64,000 bases of DNA from Paracentrotus lividus. Taxonomy: Eukaryota; Echinodermata; Echinoidea; Camarodonta; Echinidae. The stretch spans positions 35,908,555 through 35,972,554 of the forward strand of contig CALNVZ010003433.1 of NCBI GenBank assembly GCA_940671915.1, written 5' to 3'. The notes below the pieces were generated by a model. It worked only from the letters and a program-made list of their open reading frames with translations, did no database searches and had not been told where the DNA came from. Made by a program: the position numbers and the translations under genes. This document shows, in pieces, positions 26,273-37,600 of the stretch. How positions within the stretch are numbered: position 1 is the stretch's first letter; every line of letters begins with the position of its first letter.

Positions 26273-27017
26273 TTACCCGACTTGCTAGTAAGTGGGAAAA
26301 TTCTCTTTCTTTTTTTAATCTAACATATATGACCATTTTATGAGTCTTTTATTTGATTTTTGCGCGACTCCCTGGATATACAAAGGACTTCGCAGCGATG
26401 TCTCAACTCCAGAGACTCGAGTCGCGTAATATGTCTATCGCCAGTGGACTAAACAGTCGTGGCAACGAAATGTGACGTGCTAGTGACTGAAAAGGACTTT
26501 TAAAGACTTCTTTAATGTCCCTATACTTCTCCGGAGACTTAGGAGACGTCTCTGTGACTCCAGAGACGTGAATCGCGAACTAGTCTAGACTTATGGGCTG
26601 TGAGATATGATTTTAATAAATTAAAAACAAAAGTATGAACATTATATTTGTTAAACCTATATATATGCCATTTTTGTATTGCATTCCTTATCTATCAAAC
26701 TTTGAATGGGCCAAAAATGACTACTGTTACACAAGAGCATGTGTATTCAAAACTAATTGAGCGAAACATTTGAAATTTTTACAGGAATCGCAGGACTATG
26801 TGGGCTTTCTAAATTCATATAAAAAAATTGAGTATAAAAATTAATGTTGGTATTCTGTGAGGGACACGCTGTACATGCATTTGTGAGTGCAGTGCATGTT
26901 ACTCTGAAGAGAATTTGGTAAAGTTCTTAATATCATTTTCTTGTTTCCCAAACATGCCAAACCTCACACAGCAATAAAAAATATAAAAAATAAAAAAAAG
27001 TTTGATGCATTGTTATC

Positions 27018-27231
27018 GAATCCATGACATTTGCTCCCGCGACAATTGCTCCGCTATAAATTCCATACACTAATCGAATGACTAACTTCAACCAGGGACT
27101 TTACACTATACCCTACCCTAAACCTAACCCTAAACCTAATATAAATCCCTATTACAACCCTAACCCTAACCCTATATCTTAGACGAAATTTAAGCCCGGA
27201 GCAATTGTCGCAGGAGCAAATGTCGGGTCAC
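27018..27231. mobile_element. TIR MITE containing telomere-like repeats
   Basis: Flanked by the direct repeat CATTGTTATC (27008-27017 and 27232-27241). The ends are inverted: GACATTTGCTCCCGCGACAA at the left and its near complement at the right. The interior (27112-27173) holds degenerate CCCTAA repeats, including AACCCTAACCCTAACCCTA. It is a mobile element with an internal telomere-like tract, not a chromosome end. Confidence 0.75.
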
Positions 27232-28388
27232 CATTGTTATCAACCTTTCCTATCAATTCGAGACAGTTTCTTCCACAATTCAATCTCGTGACCACAGCAC
27301 TTATTTATGGTTAACATGGTTAAGTACCAATGAACACACACATACATCGTCACCCCCATATTCTCATACCCACTCTAACTCAGGCAGATGCACCCACACA
27401 AACCCATCCAAAATTTGTTCAGTTTTGGCGATTCAATCATAAATTCAAGCATTTACGTTTTAAACATCAATCGTGAAACTGCATCCACTGTATTTATCTG
27501 TTTTATTGTTTTGATGGTAGTGCAGTATGAAATCTAAATCATGCATAATGGCTTTGTAGTAACGTGAACAAATGGGTACCATAGTATATGCAACTTAAAT
27601 GTTAGACTACTTTTCAATATGAAATTCGACATTCTCAGATTTGTATCATCCTATACCGAAGGACGTGAACGCCTCTCATGAATATAATCTTGTCAATTTT
27701 CGTTCTGTCTAAAGATTTTCCGCACCCTCTGGATGTGGATTTATTTAGAAATAATAAAAAAAAACAACACATGAATCCTAAACCTAGAATGAAATACAAT
27801 ATCAAATGTTAAACTCGCTATACAAATCACTTACCTTCCTGCGAAAGTCTCAATGTTTACTGACACACTTCATTTAGCAATAGTAGTTATCACAAAGGGT
27901 GAAAGAGTTATTCTGTCGCTAAATTTATATCTCTTAAACGATGTTTTTACAATTAATTATAATATTACGTATTTATATATTTTGATATAAGCTACTTCTA
28001 CAAGATCCATTTTCTAAAGAGACTAAAGTTCCCTAAATTAGTTTGGAAACCCCTTATTTAACATACAGATCTAATATCATAAAACATCTGTGTAACCACC
28101 CTCCCCCACCCCCGCCCCACCACCAATCATTGATCCGCGGTTGTGTATTTCCCTTCGAAAAGAACATGGTCAATGAAGAGAAGACTCTCAACGTTAGAAG
28201 AAAATTATCCGACTTTAACCGTTACTCGGTTAAACCAGTCCAAAGCATAAACGTTTTTGTGTCGTTTCGTCGCTCTCGTTTCAAAGTGGTGCAGTTATAG
28301 GCCTTATGATAATGCAATGCCTAGGCCTACGTCGTGTCACTATAGTGCCCTTCTTGTCCGGTCTGTATGGTTTGTTTGAGGCGTCAAT
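27232..28388. other. 3' flank of P450 gene B
   Basis: AT-rich non-coding sequence downstream of gene B. A stretch near 27690-27760 (TTTCGTTCTGTCTAAA and onward) resembles 41027-41100 downstream of gene C, so the gene duplications included 3' flank. No second gene is supported; the open frame 28043-28300 is unrecognised. A TTTATT word overlapping the gene B stop (28388-28393) would read AATAAA on the minus strand, but it is too close to be a credible signal. Confidence 0.4.
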
Positions 28389-28645
28389 TTATTCCCTTTT
28401 CTTAATTATGATCGCGTACGGGAGGAGAATTCTTCCAGCAGCCGTGTTTGGAATCATCTTCAGGATGTCTTCAGACTCCTTTCCTGGGACCTTGCTGAAG
28501 CTGTAGTTCTGCAGGAACCAGGTGAAGATAAGGAAGAGATCAGCCTTGGCTACGGCTTCACCCAGACAGCCTCGACGGCCCGCTCCGAATGGGAGGAAGC
28601 TGGAAGGATGCTCACGGACTGACCCACTAGCGTCAAGAAAGTGTT
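28389..28645 (-). CDS. Gene B exon 9, heme-binding loop and C-terminus
   Basis: 257 bp, acceptor phase 1. Begins inside Glu423 of PEHF. PEHF stands where many P450s have PERF, the third member of the E-R-R triad; His also occurs there in CYP2C enzymes. It carries FGAGRRGCLG with the axial Cys and ends IIIKKRE followed by TAA. Confidence 0.93.
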
Positions 28646-31600
28646 CTGTATTGAAAAGGTTTTATAAAAATTAACAGTGTAGCCCTCAAGCTCAAATGCT
28701 GTTAAAAAATTGACTCACTAATGGTATGATGCATAAGCTATATGGGGGTTTTTTTAATCGATTTTTACCTGGAAGGAACTTGTCGGGTTGGTCCCATTCA
28801 TCAGGATCGTAATGCATGGAGTGAGTATTCATCATCACTGTGGTTCCTTTAGGAAGGATATAGCCAGCTGCGATACAAATTATATATTACTGTAAGTAAA
28901 CATTTTAGATAATAAAGAAAAAAAGAATATATTCCAATCTAGAGGTGACGCACTTAAACACCTAATACGCTTTGTCAGTTTTGCGCTCTATAATTTAGGC
29001 AAATCCGGTTCACATCATTTTGTAAACAGATATCAAAGAATGCCATTTAATTCCTCGAATTGCATCCTTCAAGAATCCCTTTTGTAACTTATAATGGTTA
29101 GGATCTACAGGCCTACTGTATGTTTATTATGTGCTTTGTGCCTTTTTTTTATGAAACAACCAGTGTTACACTTAGGACTTCAAACGTTAACGTTAGCTGA
29201 GCATCCGAACCAGAATTTGCAAGTTAGTAAGAAAATCCGAAATTTACGCAAAAATTATATAGATAGGAAAATAAGGTAGGAACAAACCGGGCACATGGAA
29301 ATGCAGTGAGACACGGGAAGTTTAGTTATCAATCCAAGGAATCATATTACGACGATTAACACCTATCTCCAGGTTTAATCATTTAGAGGAAAGCAATCAT
29401 TAATAAGACTCTTCAATATATTACAGGAATCGTAGAATGTCAGATTTAAGGCCTGCAAAAGGTTAAGACCATCTTGAAATTACCGAATTCTGTGTCCCTC
29501 GTAGTGGAGTGTGGAAGTGCTAGAGGGACGATACTGCTGTATCGCATGACTTCGTAGAGTGTTGCCTCCGTATAGGGGAGACTCCCCCGGTCATTGACGG
29601 TGGGGAAACGATCACGGCCGAGAACATCGTCGATCTCAGCTTGAACCTTTGTCTGGACGTCGGGATGGGTCACAAGGAGAGCAAGTCCCCAGTTCAAGGT
29701 CTCAATGGACGTCTGACTACCAGCTAGGAAAGCAATGGGGAAAACAATTAATATGCCCATCTAATGAAAGAGCGGGAATTATAGGCAATTAAATGATTAT
29801 ACGCTTTGAGGATTTGTAATCCGACTTGAAAGTCAAGAGAAATATGAGCTGCTGTCATAGTCAGAAAGAGATACTACTGTAATCAAATGCAAACGGCTCT
29901 TTAGGAAAATTTGAAAGAACAGTAGGCGTTTTATTATGTGGCATACACAATTTATTTTGAATAAAATGACTCACCTCCAAAGATATCTGAGACAGTCTGG
30001 AAGACATGGGTGTCTGTCAGTTTGTCAACATTCTCTCCTTGTTTCCGAGCGTCTTCTTGGGCCTTCAGAAGCAGACTGTAGAAATCCTTGATGTTCTCTG
30101 TAAGGTATGGTAATTGTAGATATTGACAAGGTATCACATAAAGTCAACATGATTCGTATTAAATCCATTCAAACATAAGTTTTAGTTCGATATTCAAACG
30201 ATTCTTGACTTCTTATGATTGAGTGACAACTGACGTAACAAGATTATCATGAGTATATGAGAGCCAGGACTATGAAATCATAACTTTTTAAAAAGGTGAC
30301 CGTTGCATGCTTTAAATAATGGTAGCCATGTTCTATCGATCAGATATAACAATACATTCCTTTATTTTCATATTATTTTCCACCTCATCTATCTTCTTCG
30401 ATGTCAAACTCTCTGCCCTAAGCCCAAAACCTTCACCTCTTCCTCTCCCTCCCTCTCTTTCTTGTAATTGTAGCATTTTTTCCTCACCTGGGTCATACTG
30501 TTCTTTCGTTTTATCCAACTGTCCTTGAAAGAACTTATAAGTTTTCTTCACTATGTCCTTGATAAACATAGGACCGTTGGTAGGAATGTACTTGGCCAAA
30601 GAAAAGAAGTCTGCTGCTAGACCAAGACCAAATCCCTCATTGAATTTTTCATTTAGCTGCTTGAACTCAATTATACGAGGGTCGTCCAATTCATAGCTGT
30701 AACCAACATATGACACATTATTTGATTAGGTTACCAATGATACTGAAAATAAACTTTAATTGTAACCATCTTGATAATTATGGGGAAAAAATAAAGGGAT
30801 TATTTAGCAATGGAATGTGCGTAAGAAACTTATCAACTATAACAGGGTTCCCACAGAAATTTGGAAACACAATGCATGATTTTCCATGACTTTTCCATGA
30901 CTAAAGTGCTGCTTCCTTTCTGACACGTTATGATGGCATCCACCTTCCCTCACAGCCATCCAAGGGTTCCCACAGAAATGTGAAAACAGAATTGCATGGC
31001 TTTCCATGACTTTTCACATATTTTCCAAATTCCCTGACTTTTCCCTGACTTTCCATGACCAGAATTTTTCCAGGATTTTCCAGGATTTTCCATGACTGTG
31101 GGAACCCTGCTATAGTCACTAACCGTCCGCATTGAAGGGCATGTGTGTGAGGTTTTACGATATTCGTGTCATGATCTCCAGGTGAATTTAAAGCAGTGTT
31201 CAGTGAAATGGACCCCAAAATATCAGCAGGAACGGAATAAGAGTCTTCATTGTGGAATCCACAGTCGGCAGAGTCGGCAAAAAGGCTGTGTTTCACCGGC
31301 AAGATAGAATGTTCATTGCTGTGTACGTGTGTAATATTATGCTAAAAATGAGTGCCAAAGCCAAAGTTAGACCAACAATATAGTGCCTCCGCTGGTACCC
31401 AGGTAAGCATGCGTGAGAAGTCGCACTGCAGTAAGAAGCAATCAGCCAGCTTCAGGCGTTTGTTCTGCCTCCGTTCATATCACATCCGTATTTTCTTGCA
31501 AAAATTATTAATCATGTAGGCAACGCGAAAGAATCGAAGGTCCCATTATATGTACATGTATTTCAATTTCATTTGAGGAGGCTCTAACTTAATTTATGTG

Positions 31601-34600
31601 TAACATGTACCCCCATATTACATTAATTAGGAAACATGGTTTTGAGCTATTATGTAGGTTCGAAAGACCGTTTGAGAGGAGGGATCGTTTTTGGCGCCTT
31701 TGGCCGACCATACATACCTAATTCCAAAGCACATCTGAGAGAGAACGTTGTACATCAGCAAGGTGAGAATTTTCTTGGGGTCTACCGGTTTTCCCTCAGT
31801 CTGGGCTAACTTCTTCTGGACCTTTGGATATACGCTTGCAATGAGATTCTGCAGAGGTTTACCTGTTGCAAAATGCCTTGCAAAGAAAAACAGACATTTG
31901 ACAAGTTAGCATGTCATATCGGATAAATCACTGGAATCACTCTGTCACTTTGTGGAGAGACTTGAACTCGATGCAACTGACTGATTAACTACCCGATTTG
32001 GCGTGAAAATTCCCTCTTTAAATGATGAGTAGCAAATTCACCCATCACATTTAGAGAGTATGGAACGTCATGTGGACAATACCTACTCCGGTGCTGTGAT
32101 TGGTAAACTATCACGTGGTCATGGTGGTAAACCTATTTGCATTCGCCGCACCATTTTCGCTAGCTGACCTTGTCTTGTAAGAAAAATAATATTTAGTTTC
32201 AATCCCAGTATAAGCATGATACAAGTAAAATGTATGAATTTTCAACTACTCTCCCTCCTCCACCCCAAACAAATATTTTTTAAGGGGTTTATCTTATGAA
32301 CTTGGAATAATATTTTACCTAAGAGCTGTGTGTGCCAACTTGCGATGAAGTTTCCATGTCTCAGTGAAAGGACTGAAGGCGATATCCTTAAAGCCGTCAG
32401 TGAGAAGCCCGACTAATTTAGAACAATGTGAACAAAACCCGGAAATAAATAATGAAATATGGAAAGCAACATCATCATTCAATCACAGGTCATGTAGATT
32501 TTAAAAACTGTTATAATATGGTATTACAAAATTCATAGACGTATACAAACTATTGATTAAGGCTGATAAATAAATCTTGGTTAGACAAAAGAAGAATTTT
32601 AGTAATCTAGGCATACCAGGAGTTATGTTTTGATTTTCAGGGACTCAGTGCTTACACGAGTATAAATCTGGTCGTCCAGCAAAGTCCACTCCTTGTTTGA
32701 CGACGGCATCTTTGATCAAGTCTTTGCGGTTCAGAACTACTATCCATCTATCACCAGCCTTAAATCCAAAGATGTCACCGTATTTCTTGGCCCATTTCTT
32801 GTAGATCACCTCAGGAGAATCGGTCATGCCTGTAATAAAGAATAATGTTGAACGGTAAAGCAAACCATAACCATAAAATCATAATTAAATTAGTACATAA
32901 AAGCAGGTTAATTGGAGAAAATAACTGGAAGAGTGGTATATAAATTGTCATCTATTTTCACCAGCCTGCAAGGTGACTCCGATGATTCGGATCGTATCTT
33001 GTTAGGAACCTCGCCATATAGGGACCAGGTATGCCGGGAAAACGGCGACGTGGAGTTTGATGGTACGGTACATCATCATCATCTTGCATTGTGCACAGCG
33101 CTCTTAGAGAGATGGCCACTTCAGTTGGTGGAGCATGTCAGTCACGCTGATTGTACTATGAAAGTTACCGGTCAAGAATCTGACAAAGTGACGTTGCTGC
33201 ATTTCGAGTCTGTTGATATTTGTCTTGGGTAATATATAACGTACTCAAGAATGTGTCGTACTAACACGAGATAGCACAGTGTCTTTGTCTTTCTTAGACA
33301 AGGTCTCACATGTTGCGCTGGGGAAAGCGATAAACAGAGATGGCTTTCTTAGTCACTACTTTTATTGTGGTCTGTCGAGTTTAGGTAACTCTTAAGATGG
33401 ACTGCACTGTCTGTTGTCTCGAGAGAATCACCGTATGTATAGGTCCATTTGATGGGATTCATTTTAATTGTTACGTATATGACTTGACACTAGCTTCAGG
33501 GGATTGCATGTAATGAACCAGTCAGTCTCCCATCTCTGTATACATCAAGGTTGCCCTGCTGCTATTTTTAGTCCGTGTCCGAAGAGATCTTTCGATACAT
33601 CGTGCACGGTCAACAGCAAACAGGTAGGCATCACAGCTTTGGGGAACGTAATCAGTTATAACCCAGATAGCAAGGTTTCGTTGGGCCAACGTCGGCAATG
33701 GTCGTGCCTATTACGTTGGGCCAAGGTTATTCTTGCCGCTGGGCCAATGTTAGCACAACGTTACACGTTGAGCGCGACCTTATACCAGTGTTAAGTGCGC
33801 GCTACGTTTCACATTTGTATACAATTTACGTTGATCCAACGTCGGCATATGGTCGCGCTCAACGTGCAACGTTGTGCCAACGTTGGCCCAGCGGCAAGAA
33901 TAACGTTGGCCCAACGTATTGCCACGACCATTGCCGACGTCGGCCCAACGAAACCTTGCTATCTGGGAAGGTCATTAATGAACAACGGGAAAGGAAACGG
34001 TCCAATGACGCTCCCTTACGGTGTGCCAGATGTTATTTTGTCCATTTCTGACTTGAATCCTTCGAGAATTTACTTGTTGGCTCCAGTAATTGAGAAAGTA
34101 TGAAATCCACTGATAAGTGGATCCACCTATCATGCCTATGGCATAGTACTGCACCTGATAGGTCTACAGAAGTTTATCGTGATTTATAGGCTATGATTTC
34201 CATCATATAATCGTTCATTCTATCTCAAGATTGAGGTAGATTCATGTTTTGACAGATTATGTAAAGATTTATGACAGCTTTAACCCTGTTTTAATCCCTC
34301 TTGAACCCTGTTTCCAGAAACTTGTAGGCCTATGTATTACGTCTTGGTAGAGGAGTTACGTAATGATTTTATCATATGATTTTCGACATAAATTTTGTCT
34401 CAACGAAGGTATGGATTTGTTTCATGCTGCATCAATTTATATCATGTTTTGCGACTTCAATTATGCTTTATAGGCATGCATAATCATGCTCACTCATAAA
34501 CACTGTATGAAAAATATAATTGAAATGAACTTTAAACCAATTGCGTGTCTAAAAATCTTTACCAAATATTGAATATCTCTCATTTTGTAATTTAAATATT

Positions 34601-37600
34601 GATGAAGGCATTGCAAACCAAACATTAAGGCACCTTTATATCATATTCACACTGCTAGACCGAATCGGCCCAGACGTCAGTCGAGTTAATGTTAGCTTTT
34701 AGTTCTTGACTCGGTTTGGGTCGTTCCAAGGGTCCATTGTTACTGGAGTAGGCCCTATTAGCGAAACATTTTTATCTTGTGATTTGCTTTCTCATTGAGA
34801 CCTCATAGAACTTTGAGTTTCCCCACTTGTCTAAACAAAATGAGATGACGAAATAACTGCAAATATGACAAAAGAGCAATGTACTTGACAAAAGAGCAAT
34901 GTACTTTAATAACACTTTATATCAAATAAAATTGTACGTGAGTTGCATGAAGTATGTTATCACAAGAATAGTGACTATGAGTCATTTAATTTTTGGAGTA
35001 CAAATGTGCTATGATGGCTTTTAGACATGTTAGACAAATTAATATTGCTACATTCATGTTAAGCCAAGGCCGTTAGCGCTTAAGGACCATTCTTGGTCAC
35101 GTGTGTGACCGAAATTATGCTAAATCTTGACTTTAATTGGCTATAACTCTAACAACTTTAAAAATATACTGATTTAATGTTTATATCATGCTAATATATT
35201 TTGTTGGCTATCATTTGTAAATATTTTTTTGATATTTACAATATGCATGTTCAAGGTCAGAGGTCAAAAGAAGTGGGTCACGTGTGTGACTTCACAGAAC
35301 GGCATGATTTTGAAAGTTCAATTTCATTTTGAAATTCCTGTGAGTTTTAAAATGATGAAGTTTTCTTATTGTGAGGTATGCATTATGGACCTGTTAACCA
35401 AAAAATACCACTGGATAGGAGTCATCTCTGAATTTTTTTATTTTTTTTTATCTATTATTTTATATCGTGATATCGGGTCACGTGTGTGACATTTTAGTGG
35501 GTCACGTGTGTGACCTATGGCAAATTGTACAGAAAAATGAATATATTATGTATTATAGGCATTAAATGTACATTTTGGGCAATTACTATATCCGCTATGG
35601 TAAAAATTTTTATGAACTCAACCCTAGTCAGTCAATGGGGTGTTTTGACTGGGGGAGGGGCGGGTAGGGAGGGGGCGCCATGATACCCCCTATAAGATCT
35701 TGGCTGTTGATCGCTCGAGCGCGCCGAAAATTTGCACGATGGTAGTGTGTGATGTAACTACAAGAAAGCACTGTTAAGTTTCCCATAATAATAATAATTT
35801 ATTTTATATGAATGAATTATGCTAATTTACGCATTGCATGAAGTCATAATTTTTGTTCTAATTGACAAACTACAGCTTCTGGAATGCTAATTCTGTGTTT
35901 GCATAATCTTTATAGGATTTCTAACAATTGAACTTGGAAAAAAATTTGATATTGAAGTAAATTCCTTGTGTATTTCATTGTTTTATGAATTTCTTATGTA
36001 TTTCTTGGTTTTTTTTCGACCTTTTGTGTTGTTTGTTTGTTCTTTTTGTTGGTTTTTTTCGTAAAAATTATTGCAGAACCATTTCGGAGCATAATAATGC
36101 TAAAATAAATAAATTTCCGCCAATGAAAGTGAAAATAATCAGAATTTATGACCACCCCCACCCAGCGGGTCACGTGTGTGACCAATTTGTTTGCTAATTA
36201 ATAATCAAATTAAAACTTGTCATGGATTCATATTTAGTGAGATGCAAGGTACATTAAATTTAGCTTTGAAGAAATAATTATAATAATACCAGAGCCATGG
36301 GTAAGACGGGGCATAAACTTTTGTGTTTTCTGGTTACTTGTGTGTGACATTTTGAGGGCAATTAATTTCCAGGGTTGATTATCTTAATATAATCAATTTA
36401 ACAACATTATTTTGGGGGTTAGATTAAAAGGAATAGAGGTAAATAATAATATAATGACAGTAATCAAAGTAAGGAAGTCAGCATATCCATTCCAGTCAGG
36501 GAAAAAAAATGATATTTTATTTACCGTTTTTCCATTTAATTATCATTTATGTTAATTTATGGAAATGAGCATGAACAATTGCAAAAATCACGAAAAAAAA
36601 ATCAGTTCATGAAACTTCAGACATTGCTCTATTTGAATATGCAGCTTAAAATCAAAAAGCAAAAATTTATTTGTCCCCAAAAGGTTCACTTTCCAAAGAA
36701 TGGCAGAATAGCCTGGTCCCTTTTTTAAAGGCATGACCATAGTTGGTCACACACGTGACCCGTGGGTCACGTGTGTGACCAATTTCAAAGTTAATTAATA
36801 ACTAAATTAAAAGCTATCATGGCTTCATATTTGGTGAGATGCAAGGCACATTATATCTAGCATTGGAGAAAAAATTGTAATAATAATAGAACCACGGTTT
36901 TCGGGGGGCGTTGACTATTCGTGTTTTGGGGTCACGTGTGTGACATTTGATGGCAATTAATTTCTTTAGTTAATTATCTTAGAACAATCAATTCAACACC
37001 ATTATTTGTCATTTAAATTTAAAGGAATGAAGTTAAAAAGGTTATAATGACAATAATGACAAAGTAAGGAGACCAGCATATACAATCAAGTCAGGGTCAA
37101 ACAAATTATATTTTACGTACCATTTTTCTATTCAAATTTTTTGCATGTTAATTTATGCAAATGAGCATGAAAAATTTGTAAAATTAAGATAAAAAATGCA
37201 TTTCATGAAACTTCAGACAATGCTCTATATGAATGTGCAGCTTAGAAACAAAAAGGAAAAACTTTATTTTTTCCAAAAAAGGTACACTTTTTAAAGAATC
37301 GCCCTTAATAGGTGTCGGTAATGATTGAAATGATCCACAATCTAAGCAAAGTTAGATGAATATTAAACACGTTAAAGGCCATTAAGTTCCAAGAAATATT
37401 GCTACAGTTGAAATATGCCGTTTTATAAAGCGTTTCCCAACTCAATTTAAATGTTTTGAATGTGTGAATTTTGAAAGAGAATGGACTGATTGATATATAA
37501 CTTATTCTTATTTATACTTTTATTATTATTTTGTTCTTGTTGTTGTTTTGGCAATGTCTCTGTTATCTAAAATCCCCAAACTGTGACTTACTCTTACAGG

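Noticed and set aside
27112..27173. Telomere-like CCCTAA repeats as evidence of a chromosome end
   Set aside because: The tract is short, degenerate and bounded by the inverted ends and target duplication of a MITE.
28306..28506. Plus-strand open frame over the end of gene B
   Set aside because: It is the antisense shadow of P450 exon 9 (28389-28645).
30928..31302. Minus-strand open frames of 124 and 60 codons between gene B exons 4 and 5
   Set aside because: They overlap a hAT MITE with repeated TTTTCCATGACTTTTCC words and lie inside an intron of gene B.
32912..34103. Plus-strand open frames in gene B intron 1 as a nested gene
   Set aside because: No recognised domain; part of it is the palindromic MITE, and the frame is not conserved in copy A.
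35095..36944. Regularly repeated GGTCACGTGTGTGACC as a CRISPR-like array
   Set aside because: Spacing varies from 20 to 652 bp, one copy is inverted, and the genome is clearly eukaryotic. The repeats lie within a transposon.
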